From DATMNI01 sp963817515 (GTDB lineage Bacteria > Acidobacteriota > Terriglobia > Bryobacterales > Bryobacteraceae): a stretch of DNA of 64,000 nucleotides. The position numbers were made by a program, and so were the translations under genes. The DNA lies in NCBI GenBank assembly GCA_963817515.1, contig CAWFPJ010000023.1, positions 372,001 through 436,000 of the forward strand, read 5' to 3'. Of the stretch, positions 26,262 through 35,015 are shown one piece after another (positions within the stretch are counted from its first letter, which is position 1; every line of letters begins with the position of its first letter). The notes beneath the pieces are model-generated. The model worked only from the letters and a program-made list of their open reading frames with translations. It did not search any database and had not been told where the DNA came from.

Positions 26262-29240
26262 GTGAACCCAGGGTGTCTCTATTTGACTTCAATTGAGCGT
26301 TTGGCTTCGTTTCGCGTTATTGCAATTCTATTCGGCGCGGCGGTGCTGTGCCTGTGGGTAGCGGCGTCGCCCTTGGCCCTGGCGCAAACCACCTCAGCCG
26401 CCACCTTCGGCGATGTGATTCAGTTGCAGGGCGGCACGCCTTCAGACGTCGTGCTCGATGAACAGCGGCAGCGGCTCTACCTGATCAGCAGCAACACCAA
26501 TACGGTTCGCATTTTCGACTACACCACGAACACCGTGGTGGGCAGCATCACGGTGGGCAAGACGCCGCTGGCCGGGGCCATCTCAATGGACGGCAACTGG
26601 CTGTACGTCACCAATAGCGGGAACACCTCGCTCAGCGCGATCGATCTCACTCAGGGGCGCGTGGTGCAGACCGTACTGCTGCCCTCGGCGCCGCAGGGCG
26701 TGGAAGTGGGCGCTGATGGCCGGGCGCTGGTCAGCATGGTGGGCACAGGCGTGGTTGCGGGTGTTCCGCAGGGCACCATGGCGGTTTTTGACCGGACGCA
26801 AACGGCCGGACAGCAACTGCAGCCGGTAACGGTTCCAGCTCTTCCGACTACCCCGGTGGGGCTGCCGGCTCCCACGCTGGGCAGGCCCACCCTGACTTTC
26901 ACGGGACGGTTGCTGCGGACGCCGGATGGAAGCCTGATTGTCGGAGTGATCACCCCGACCAATGCCAGCACGTATGTATTCGTTTACGAAGTGGCGTCGG
27001 GCGTGATTTTGCGGAACCGCACGGTGGCGGGCGCATCCTCGGTGCTTTCGATGTCGCCGGACGGGTCGCGCTTCATGACCGGCTTCACCATGTACGATAC
27101 AGCGACGCTGGCAATCGTGGCGCAGCAGAATAACGCCAATGCGCCGTTCACGTTCAGCAGCGCCTTCAACACGGCGCAGAATGTCGGCGGCAGCGTTTTT
27201 TCCCCCGATGGCGCCACCCTCTTCAGCGCCTTCAACACGGCCCCCACCACATCGCCGCAGCCCCCGGCCAACGCGTCCACGCTGCTGGTGAATAACGCCG
27301 CCAACATGGCGATCCAACTGGGAATCAATCTGCCGGAGAGCATTGTCGCCAAAATGGCGATGAAGGCCGACGGGTCGGAAGCCTGGGGACTTTCGGATTC
27401 CGGACTGGTTCACCTGCCGCTGGCGCACCTGTACGACTACCCGATTCTGGCGCCGGAAACCACGCAGGTTTTTCTGGCGATGGACGATTGCAATCGGGGC
27501 GTGGCCACAGGCGTCCTGAAGATCAACAACCTGGGCAAGGGCCGGCTGACTTACAGCGTAGCCACCAACACCGGGACCGCGCTGGTGTATCAGCAGTCGA
27601 GCGGTCTGGCGCCTTCGACCATTACCTTCACCATGGAGCCCGGACGCTCGGGCGTGGTGCGGCAGCCGGGTACGAATATATGGACCGGCGCTGGCACCCA
27701 GCAGGGAACGCCGTTCAACGTGCTGCTTTCGTCGCCGGATGCCATCAACATACCGAACACTATTCGGGTGTACATGAATTACCGCCAGTCGGACCAGCGG
27801 GGCGTGGTGTATCCGGTGCAGACTACGCTGAACAACAACCCCGGCGGTACGGCCGGCAACACCAGCGGCAACGAAGGGCTGCAGGATATCCTGCTCGATG
27901 AAGCGCACGGCAAGCTGTATGTCACTAACTCCGGCTACAACCAGTTGGAAGTTTTCGATATTCAGAAGCAGCACTTCGTGAATCCGATTCCAGTGGGGCA
28001 GATGCCTCACCAAATGGCCCTGGGCACGGATGGAAACACGCTGTACGTGGGGAACACGGGCGGCGAATCCATCAGCATCGTGGACTTGAGTCTGGGCCGC
28101 GTGGTGGACAGCGTGACGTTTCCGCCGGTGCCGCGAAGCGGGACCTCCAACCCGATTTATCCGCGGTCGCTGGCTGTGGGCCTGTTCGGTTTGGAATTCC
28201 TCATGTCGAACGGCACCCAGTGGAAGGTAGTTGGGAACACGGCCCTGCCGCGCCCGCCGGATTCCATTACCCCGGTAACGCTGGCCGGCTGCCCCAACTG
28301 CGGCATGATATCCACGCCCGCCAACGAATTCATCCTTACGTTCAACGGCAGCGGCACCGGGTACGTATACGATTCAAGGGCCGATACGTACGTGGCCAGC
28401 CGGCTGCTGATTCCGGCGCCGATTCAAGGCTATTACGGCGTGCTGGGCGCGGGCCAGGCAGGTTCTTACTTCCTGGTGGACGGGCTGATTGTGAATCCTT
28501 CGCTCACCACCATCGGCGGTTCGGCATCGCCCGGCGCTACCGGGATCACGCCTCCGATGGGGCCTGGGCAGCCGCCCGTGGCAACCGTCGTCAACACCGG
28601 CAACCGCAACGTGGCGGCCGTGGCTCCGCTGAACAGCAACACCTTCCTGCGGCTGACCACACCGGTGCGGCAAAACATCACCGTGGCCACGCGTGACGAT
28701 TCGCGGACTACTCTCGAGATGGTCAACCTGACCACGGGCGAAGTGACGCTGGCGGGAGTGACGCCGGAAAATCCGGTGGTGAACGTATTCGGCACTACGC
28801 GGTTCAACACCAGCCCGCGGCAGATGGTGGTGGACTCGGCCGGAACCACGGCCTATGCGATCACGATCTCGGGGCTGAGTGTGATTTCTCTGGCGCCCAG
28901 CGGGACCGACACGCGGCCGGCCATCAACAGCGCCGGCGGCATCGTGAATTCGGCCGACGGGACGGCCGTAGTCCAACCCGGTTCCTTCATCACCATCACG
29001 GGCCAGAACCTGGCGAGCGCAGCCACCGCGGATACCATTCCGGCGCCCACCGTGCTGGGCGGCTCCTGCGTGACCTTTGGGGACATCGCGGTGCCGCTGC
29101 TGGTCACCTCAAGCGGACAGATTCAGGCGCAGGTGCCGAACACGCTGGGGGCCGGAACGCAGGTGGTGGAAGTGCGGTCACTGGCCACCGCGCAGGATAG
29201 CGATCCGGTAGAGATCACGGTGCGGCCCAGCGGCAACTAG
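26262..29240 (+). CDS. Secreted YVTN-type beta-propeller protein with TIGR03437-like C-terminus
   Basis: I choose GTG 26262 because AGGAG (26251-26255) lies six bases upstream; ATG 26220 has no ribosome-binding site. The 992-residue protein has a signal peptide ending SPLALAQ, a propeller built of YVTN-type repeats (RLYLISSNTNTVRIFDYTT, WLYVTNSGNTSLSAIDL, later KLYVTNSGYNQLEVFDIQ and TLYVGNTGGESISIVDLS), and a C-terminal domain (INSAGGIVNSADGTAVVQPG to IQAQVPNTLGAGTQVVEV) of the kind named TIGR03437 and common in Solibacter. The function is unknown, and surface binding is likely. Confidence 0.85.
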   Translation: MNPGCLYLTSIERLASFRVIAILFGAAVLCLWVAASPLALAQTTSAATFGDVIQLQGGTPSDVVLDEQRQRLYLISSNTNTVRIFDYTTNTVVGSITVGKTPLAGAISMDGNWLYVTNSGNTSLSAIDLTQGRVVQTVLLPSAPQGVEVGADGRALVSMVGTGVVAGVPQGTMAVFDRTQTAGQQLQPVTVPALPTTPVGLPAPTLGRPTLTFTGRLLRTPDGSLIVGVITPTNASTYVFVYEVASGVILRNRTVAGASSVLSMSPDGSRFMTGFTMYDTATLAIVAQQNNANAPFTFSSAFNTAQNVGGSVFSPDGATLFSAFNTAPTTSPQPPANASTLLVNNAANMAIQLGINLPESIVAKMAMKADGSEAWGLSDSGLVHLPLAHLYDYPILAPETTQVFLAMDDCNRGVATGVLKINNLGKGRLTYSVATNTGTALVYQQSSGLAPSTITFTMEPGRSGVVRQPGTNIWTGAGTQQGTPFNVLLSSPDAINIPNTIRVYMNYRQSDQRGVVYPVQTTLNNNPGGTAGNTSGNEGLQDILLDEAHGKLYVTNSGYNQLEVFDIQKQHFVNPIPVGQMPHQMALGTDGNTLYVGNTGGESISIVDLSLGRVVDSVTFPPVPRSGTSNPIYPRSLAVGLFGLEFLMSNGTQWKVVGNTALPRPPDSITPVTLAGCPNCGMISTPANEFILTFNGSGTGYVYDSRADTYVASRLLIPAPIQGYYGVLGAGQAGSYFLVDGLIVNPSLTTIGGSASPGATGITPPMGPGQPPVATVVNTGNRNVAAVAPLNSNTFLRLTTPVRQNITVATRDDSRTTLEMVNLTTGEVTLAGVTPENPVVNVFGTTRFNTSPRQMVVDSAGTTAYAITISGLSVISLAPSGTDTRPAINSAGGIVNSADGTAVVQPGSFITITGQNLASAATADTIPAPTVLGGSCVTFGDIAVPLLVTSSGQIQAQVPNTLGAGTQVVEVRSLATAQDSDPVEITVRPSGN

Positions 29241-29258
29241 AGTACTGAAGCTCCAACC

Positions 29259-29283
29259 GAGCCGCGACCGTGAGGGAGCCGGT
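29259..29283. repeat. Single arm of a dispersed G/C-rich repeat
   Basis: The sequence GAGCCGCGACCGTGAGGGAG followed by CCGGT closely matches both arms of the large inverted repeat at 62524-62627. It lies just after the propeller gene stop. Confidence 0.6.
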
Positions 29284-29349
29284 TTCTTTCTGGAGTTCTT
29301 TGCGTCTTCCTCTTTGCGCTTTGCAAGGCAGTTTTCGTAATCTGGTCAA

Positions 29350-29382
29350 GGTTTGCAAACCCAAGATCAAGGTTTGCAAACC
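29350..29382. repeat. Two copies of the palindrome GGTTTGCAAACC, 21 bp apart
   Basis: Perfect 12-bp palindromes at 29350-29361 and 29371-29382 sit in a 21-bp direct repeat. The second overlaps the last codons of the minus-strand gene ending at 29367. The spacing is two helical turns, so two dimers could bind side by side, but a simple tandem duplication is also enough. Confidence 0.65.
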
Positions 29383-30212
29383 CCAAGCTTCACGCCAAAC
29401 GCCGCCTCGCTGCTCCACCGCCCGCCCTGCCGGTGCTCAATGTGGAATGACTTCGTCGCGGCATCGGCCCGAATGCGCCAGTCCGTCTCCGCCGCCGGGG
29501 CGGACTTCAGCCGCAGCGGCTTCACGCTGGTCTGCTTGATGGTCCAGCTATCGCCGCCATCCTGCGATCCGTAGAGTTCGTAGCGGTCGCCATCGCCGCC
29601 CAATCCCCGGTCGATGATTAAGTTGCCGCTCTTGGCATCGTCGAAAAGAATCTGCTGGATGGAACCAATTCGCGATTCGCCGAAGATCATGCTCTGGCGC
29701 CACGTCTTGCCTCCATCGCGGGTGATCAGCAGGAACGGGTCCTGCGGAAGCGGCGAAAGCGATAGGCCGGTGGCAAAGCCGGTTTCGGCGTCAATGAACT
29801 GGATGTGATCCAGTCCGGCGCCGCGAATACGCTCGTGTACTTCGCGCCAGGTGTGCCCGGAGTCTTCGCTGCCCAGCAGCACCGCATACAGCGTGGCGGC
29901 CTCGGCATGAATATTACCAGCGGCGAAAATCCGCGTGGCGGCGGCGGTAGCGGAACCGGCGGCGGCCAACTCCAGGTAAATCTGACAGGGATCGTCCTCG
30001 GAGCAGGCCAGGCCGGCGGAACGGATATCTTCTTCCGAACACTCGAATGGCACCAGCATCGGCTTTCCGGAATTCTCCAGAATCGGCTGCGGCGGTGCAG
30101 TCGCAGGTGCAGCCGCTGGCGCCGTGGGCGGAGCAGCGGGCGGAACAGCCGGAGGCTGATCCTGGGCCATCGCCGCGAAAACTGCCAGCATGAATAGAAT
30201 TAAGCGCCGCAT
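29367..30212 (-). CDS. Exported BNR/Ycf48-like repeat protein
   Basis: The 281-residue protein has a signal peptide (MRRLILFMLAVFAAMAQ), a Pro/Ala-rich linker (about 20-45), a short segment with three Cys (FECSEEDIRSAGLACSEDDPC), and BNR-type sialidase/photosystem-assembly-like repeats with Asp-box forms: GSEDSGHTWREVHE, TRDGGKTWRQSMIFG, SQDGGDSWTIKQ. Such repeats build beta-propellers; no enzyme site is evident. The final codons lie in the duplicated palindrome described at 29350-29382. Confidence 0.8.
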   Translation of the reverse strand: MRRLILFMLAVFAAMAQDQPPAVPPAAPPTAPAAAPATAPPQPILENSGKPMLVPFECSEEDIRSAGLACSEDDPCQIYLELAAAGSATAAATRIFAAGNIHAEAATLYAVLLGSEDSGHTWREVHERIRGAGLDHIQFIDAETGFATGLSLSPLPQDPFLLITRDGGKTWRQSMIFGESRIGSIQQILFDDAKSGNLIIDRGLGGDGDRYELYGSQDGGDSWTIKQTSVKPLRLKSAPAAETDWRIRADAATKSFHIEHRQGGRWSSEAAFGVKLGVCKP

Positions 30213-30374
30213 AGCTCCAAAGGGCTATTAATAAATGGCTCTTTCGTAACTCATGAAATTACCCCGCAACCTGTAACGTTGTTACTGGGTTATCTCGTCT
30301 ACTTGGTAAATCCCCGTTACGACAGCGGGCGCACTCACCCCTATCACCCAAACGCGCCCGCTTTTTTATTTTTG
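30213..30374 (+). ncRNA. Candidate small RNA ending in an orphan intrinsic terminator
   Basis: A textbook terminator lies on the plus strand: a perfect 9-bp stem AGCGGGCGC (30324-30332) with GCGCCCGCT (30354-30362), a 21-base loop, then a T run (30362-30367) continued by ATTTTTG. Both flanking genes run on the minus strand and the nearest plus-strand gene ends 1.1 kb away behind a minus-strand gene, so this terminator has no obvious client. A short RNA started within 30213-30320 would fit. I found no convincing -35/-10 pair. Confidence 0.35.
30324..30373 (+). terminator. Intrinsic terminator, plus strand
   Basis: A 9-bp G/C-rich perfect stem followed directly by T6 and a further T-rich stretch. 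Read on the minus strand there is no T run after the stem, so it would not terminate cysK. Confidence 0.7.
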
Positions 30375-31334
30375 TTACTCATCGAACATTCCTTCAAACA
30401 GCGAAGTGCTCAGATACCGCTCGGCGGCATCGGGCAGCACCGCGACAATCGTCTTGCCGGCGAACTCCGGTAGTTTCCCTAGCCGCACTGCTACCGCCAC
30501 CGCGGCGCCGCACGAAATTCCCGCCAGAATTCCTTCTTCTTTGGACAGACGCCGCGCATACTCGATGGATTCCTCATTGGTCACCAGTTCCATGCGATCC
30601 ACCATTTTCAGATCCAGCGTATCCGGAATGAAGCCAGCGCCGATTCCCTGTATCTTGTGCGGCCCCGGCCGCATCGCCTGGCCCGCCAGGTGCTGCGTGA
30701 TCACCGGGCTTGACACCGGCTCCACCCCCACCGATAGAATCTTCTTTCCCTTGTCATTCTTGATGTAGCGTGAGACGCCCGTAATGGTGCCCCCGGTGCC
30801 GATGCCGGAAACCAGCACGTCAACGGCGCCATCGGTATCTTCCCAGATTTCCGGGCCCGTCGTGCGGAAGTGAATCTCGGGATTCGCCGGGTTCTTGAAC
30901 TGCTGCAGCAGCACGTAGCGCGTCGGCTCCGACGCCACCAGTTCCTCCGCCTTGGCGATCGACCCCGCCATGCCCTGCGAACCCTCGGTCAGCAGCAGAT
31001 TCGCACCCAGCGCCTTCAGGACGTTCCGGCGCTCTACGGACATGGTTTCCGGCATCGTCAGGGTGATGGGATAGCCGCGGGCAGCCGCCACAAACGCCAG
31101 CGCGATGCCGGTGTTGCCGCTGGTGGGCTCGATGAGTTCCTTGCCGGGCTTCAGAATGCCGCGCTTCTCGGCGTCCCACACCATGGAAGCCCCGATGCGG
31201 CACTTCACGGAGTAGGCCGGATTGCGCCCTTCAATCTTGGCCAGGATGGTGGCCTTGGCTCCTTCCGTCACGCGGTTCAGCCGAACCAGCGGCGTGCGGC
31301 CAATGCTGAGCGAATTATCGTCGTAGACTCGCAA
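30375..31334 (-). CDS. cysK: Cysteine synthase A (O-acetylserine sulfhydrylase)
   Basis: I place the start at TTG 31334 (GGGAG seven bases upstream), giving 319 residues beginning MRVYDDNSLSIGRTPLVRLN, which aligns with the normal CysK start; the open frame upstream lies inside the regulator gene. The PLP lysine is Lys44 in SVKCRIGASM, TSGNTGIALAFVAAARGYP is the substrate loop and GIGTGGTITG is the phosphate-binding loop. The enzyme makes cysteine from O-acetylserine and sulfide in the cytoplasm. It starts two bases after the stop of the Rrf2 regulator, so the two are almost surely co-transcribed. Confidence 0.95.
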   Translation of the reverse strand: MRVYDDNSLSIGRTPLVRLNRVTEGAKATILAKIEGRNPAYSVKCRIGASMVWDAEKRGILKPGKELIEPTSGNTGIALAFVAAARGYPITLTMPETMSVERRNVLKALGANLLLTEGSQGMAGSIAKAEELVASEPTRYVLLQQFKNPANPEIHFRTTGPEIWEDTDGAVDVLVSGIGTGGTITGVSRYIKNDKGKKILSVGVEPVSSPVITQHLAGQAMRPGPHKIQGIGAGFIPDTLDLKMVDRMELVTNEESIEYARRLSKEEGILAGISCGAAVAVAVRLGKLPEFAGKTIVAVLPDAAERYLSTSLFEGMFDE

Positions 31335-31336
31335 CT

Positions 31337-31762
31337 TTAGATCTCCCAGTTCAAAACGTACTTGCTCTTCTTCTCTTGCCAGCCGCGAATCAGTTCGGCA
31401 AAGCTGGTCTTGTCGATGATGTCTGAAACCGCCTGGTCCACCCGTTCCCACATGCCGCCGAAAGGCGTCTCCAGCCTCCTGCGCGAGCGGTTCTTGCCCT
31501 GCTGCGGGCCCTCCACGAAGCGCAGCACTTCTCCCACGGTTAAAGAGTCAGCCGGCCGCGCCAGCAGATATCCACCCTCGGCGCCGCGGCGCGATTCCAC
31601 AAAACCGGCCTGTTTCAGGCTGGCTAGGATCAGCTCCAGGAACTTCTGCGGAATTTTCTGGCGGCCGGCAATATCGGCAATTCGCACGGGCTCGCCCGGC
31701 CGCTGCGAGGCCAGGTCAAAGATCGCCTGCAACGCGTACTCACCTTTCACTGATATGTTCAT
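31337..31762 (-). CDS. Rrf2-family regulator without Fe-S cysteines (CymR-like)
   Basis: From ATG 31762 a 141-residue protein begins MNISVKGEYALQAIFDLA, the winged-helix start of the Rrf2 family, with ADIAGRQKIPQKFLELILASL (recognition helix region) and RRGAEGGYLLARPADSLTVGEVLRFVEGP. The region that holds three Cys ligands in IscR (here residues about 90-110, QQGKNRSRRRLETPFGGMW) has no Cys, so no Fe-S cluster is expected. This, and the ERVDQAVSDIIDKTSFAEL tail, recall Bacillus CymR, which senses cysteine status through CysK. Adjacent cysK supports that reading. A dyad lies at 31810-31829. Confidence 0.88.
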   Translation of the reverse strand: MNISVKGEYALQAIFDLASQRPGEPVRIADIAGRQKIPQKFLELILASLKQAGFVESRRGAEGGYLLARPADSLTVGEVLRFVEGPQQGKNRSRRRLETPFGGMWERVDQAVSDIIDKTSFAELIRGWQEKKSKYVLNWEI

Positions 31763-31809
31763 CGGAGAACCGATATGTTGATTCCCGTGGGATGGTGGAA
31801 TCACCCATA

Positions 31810-31829
31810 TCCTACTAGAGATTGTAGGA
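31810..31829. promoter_or_regulatory. Inverted repeat, possible operator of the Rrf2-cysK operon
   Basis: TCCTAC (31810-31815) and GTAGGA (31824-31829) form perfect 6-bp arms with an 8-base spacer, about 50-65 bases upstream of the regulator start. A 20-bp dyad is the right scale for a dimeric winged-helix repressor; autoregulation is inferred. No other site in the gap is as symmetric. Confidence 0.4.
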
Positions 31830-31942
31830 CTTCCACGCGGGAGTACGCAATGCGGATGACCAAAAAAAATCGCGCCGGGTCGCGCCTCCAGAGGGCCCAA
31901 CCCGGCGCGAAACCCGCCGCCAAGCAAAAGAGGAGTCTCGGA

Positions 31943-34900
31943 TCAGAACGTAAAACGCAGCGACATATCCAGCCGCCGGTTGTTAGCCGTGCTGCCACCT
32001 TGACCCATGCCGCCCGGTCCGCCGCCGCCGCCGAAGCCGGTATTCACGCTCGAAGGCTGCCCGAATTGGGGTGAGTTAAGATTGCCGGTGTAACCGCCCG
32101 GATTGAAGTGGTTCAAAATGTTATTGACTGACAGCGAAAGAGTAATGTTGTAGCGGTGTTCGGTGAGATCGCCACCCGGACCGCCGCCGCCCCTGCCGCC
32201 GCGAGGTCCACCTGCACCCGGGCCTCCCCCCATACGCATGCCGCCGCCACCGCCCGGACCACCCGCGCCGCCGCCTCGTGGGCCGCCACCACCGCCCGGA
32301 CCGCCGCGTCCGCCGCCCGGACCACCACCGGGGGGGCCGCCGCCCATATCTCCCACCATCGCCGCACCCCTGCGCGCAGGACCGAAGCCGAAGGTGCGGC
32401 TCACGCGCATGTTCACCGAAATCAGGCCGGCGCTGGTCAGGTAATTGCGCGGCACCAGGTTTGCCAACACCCCGGGATTTGGATCGGTGCAGAAATCTCC
32501 CAGCGGAGTCTGGTCCGGAACCAGGCAAGAGCCGGTCGCAAACGTAGGCCGGCCATTCGTCAGGGTATTGCCGTAGATGTCCCGCCCCAGAGTGACGTCA
32601 TAAGGAGATCCGGACTGAATGGTCACGAAGGGGCTGAACCGGATATTGGCCGGCGCCAGCACCGAACCGATCAACTGGAAGCGGTGCTTGCGCTCGAGCG
32701 AGGACCGGCCCCAATCCTGCAAAAAATCGTATGGGTTCGACGGTGTTCCGGGCAGATCCGACGCACGGTTGAAACTGTAGTTGCCGAACAGGGAGATCTT
32801 GCTGTTGAAGCGCGTGTTGAAATTGAACATCAGGATGTTCTGCTTCAAAATGCCGCCCGATTCATACTCGAAAAGGTTGCCGGCCGCCAAACCGTAGGGT
32901 CGAACACCGCTCTCGGGTTGGCCCACGACGTAAGTGCCCGGCAGCGGCGTGTTGATGGGAACGGTCTGCGACAGGTGCAGCCCGCGCGTATTCGTGTAGG
33001 TGACGGCCACCGTTGTGTTGCGCGGCAACTGGCGCTCCATGCCGATGGCGGTCTGCATCAAATAGTCCGGCCGCAGCCTGGGATCAAGTCTGTAAATGCT
33101 GTTTTGCGCCGGGCTCAATCCGGCAATCGACGGAACGTTGGGGAACGTATCCGGATTCGTCACCGTGTAATTGAGTTGATTGGTGCCGTTGAGCAGGAAG
33201 GCGCGCTCGATCAGCGTGTCGGCCACGCGGTCGTAGAATATTCCGAAGCCGCCGCGGAACACTGTCTTCTGCCGCCCGTTCTTGACTGCTGCCGGGAGCA
33301 TACGCGAACCCAAAGCGCGGCGCGAAATCTTTATGGTCGGAAATGTTGCCCTGGATTTCGTAGCGCAACCCGTAGCTGAGCGTCAGGTTTGATTTCACGC
33401 GCCAGTCATCCTGGGCGAAAACCCCGCGTCGTACTGGATAATGCTGATGTAGGGATTGCCCGCATCAATCACGAATTGCGAAGCTCCCCCGCCGTACTGG
33501 CGGATCATGGCTCGGCGAAAAGCCCATCTGCTGGAACAAAAGAGTGCGGCGGTACTGCTCGATGGCCAGGATCGTCGTAGTCTGGCCGGGAACAATCTGG
33601 TTGTTGGCGTCAAGCACCGGCGCCACGCCGCCGTTGAAGATGAACGAGCCGCCGAAACCATCGGGAGACATGCTGCGGTCCGACTCGCGGCGCGCGCGCA
33701 CGCCGAAGCGGAAGGTGTGCGTCCCGTGGGAAATCGACGTGTAGTTCTGCAATTCGAAATGCGCCTTCGTGTCGTAATTGGTTCCCCAGTTCGCTCCGCC
33801 CGCGTTGAACGCGCCCGAAACGCTGAATGAGGGCAGCAGGTTGCCGATCGAATTCGTGTAGCTCCGCGTGTACTGAAAGCGCGTCTCGTTGACCGTTTTG
33901 GGATTGATAATGGAGGTCTCCGTGAGCATCAGGTTCTGGTTATCGCCGGTCGAGTTGTAAGCCGTGTTGGCGTAAGGCGGCGGCAGCGTGCGTCCGCCTA
34001 TGCCCTGATTCTCACGCGAGTTCCACCCCTGTTCGAAGCGGGCCACCAGGGTGTTGTTGGTACTCAGCGCATAGTCCACGCGGCCGTCGAAACTGGTACG
34101 CGTATTGGGCGTGACCACGGCCTCCGAAATCAAAGTTTGCTGCAGGCTGATCGGGTCCAGGAACGGCGCATAAACGATAGCGTTGTCCGTGATCTGCCGC
34201 CGCGTGAAGTCCAGGAAGAATGAGGACTTTTTGCTGATCGGGCCGCCGATGTTGCCGCCAAAATTGCGATTTGAGAAATCCGGCTTGTTGTTGGCGAACG
34301 GATTGCGCGAGTTGAATACGCCGTCGCTGTCGTTGAAATTCATCCCGCCGCGGAACCGGTCCGTGCCCGGCCTGGTCAGAATCTCGATGCGGCCAAAGCC
34401 CAGCTTGTCATACTCCGCCGAGAAGGGATTCTGGTTGATGCGGATCTCGCGGATGGATTCCTTGGGGGGCAGGTTGCCGCCGCTGAATCCATCAATGTAG
34501 ATGGAGCCGCCGTTGGGCCCGGCGCCGGGGCCGGCCAGCGCCTGTAGCGCGTCCGACAGATCGTCTGGATCGTCCGGCAGCGCTGCCAGGTCTTCACCGC
34601 GCAGAACCAGGGCCGTGGCGTTGTTGTCCGGCTCCACGCTAATACTGGGACCGGCCTCGGCCTTGACGGTGACTTCCTGCTTTTCGGCGCTGACATTCAT
34701 TTGAATGGGTACCACCAGGCTGCCGCCGGCCGCGATGGTTACCGGCGTATTCACCGGAGCGAAACCGGGAAATGTCACGTGAACCGTATACTGGCCGGGC
34801 GCGAGACCCTGAAAGACGTAAGTGCCATCGGCTTGCGTTTGGGCTGTCTTCGTCGTGCCGGCCCCCGTAAGCGTAATCGTGGCCGCGGGAATCACGGCGC

Positions 34901-35015
34901 CGGAATCGTCCGTCATCGTGCCGCGAAGCGTACCGCCTGTCTGTTGGGCAAGCGCGCTCCAAACTGTGAGGGCGACTGCTAGAACTATAGAACAACTTCT
35001 GCGCGAATTAACCAT
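31943..35015 (-). pseudogene. TonB-dependent receptor (Oar-like) broken by three frameshifts
   Basis: The N-terminal 500 residues (33465-35015) have a signal peptide, a carboxypeptidase-regulatory-like domain (TLRGTMTDDSGAVIPAATIT), a plug (SDALQALAGPGAGPNGGSIY) and early barrel strands. The protein then continues in other frames: MIRQYGGGASQFVIDAGNPY (switch near 33510), QDDWRVKSNLTLSYGLRYEI (near 33420) and KNGRQKTVFRGGFGIFYDRV (near 33300), to a stop at 31943 after FRFTF-type barrel strands. The reconstructed product is about 1020 residues, normal for the family. All three switches lie within 230 bases, near homopolymers such as GGGGTTTT. The C-terminal barrel contains a Gly-rich loop of about 60 residues (32165-32345). 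Sequencing error and decay are both possible. Confidence 0.82.

Noticed and set aside
26583..28013. 476-codon minus-strand frame inside the propeller gene
   Set aside because: Shadow frame in G/C-rich coding DNA; the plus strand has repeats, signal peptide and C-terminal domain.
32163..32444. Plus-strand Pro-rich frame
   Set aside because: It is the antisense of the Gly-rich receptor loop (GGN codons read as NCC), not a gene.
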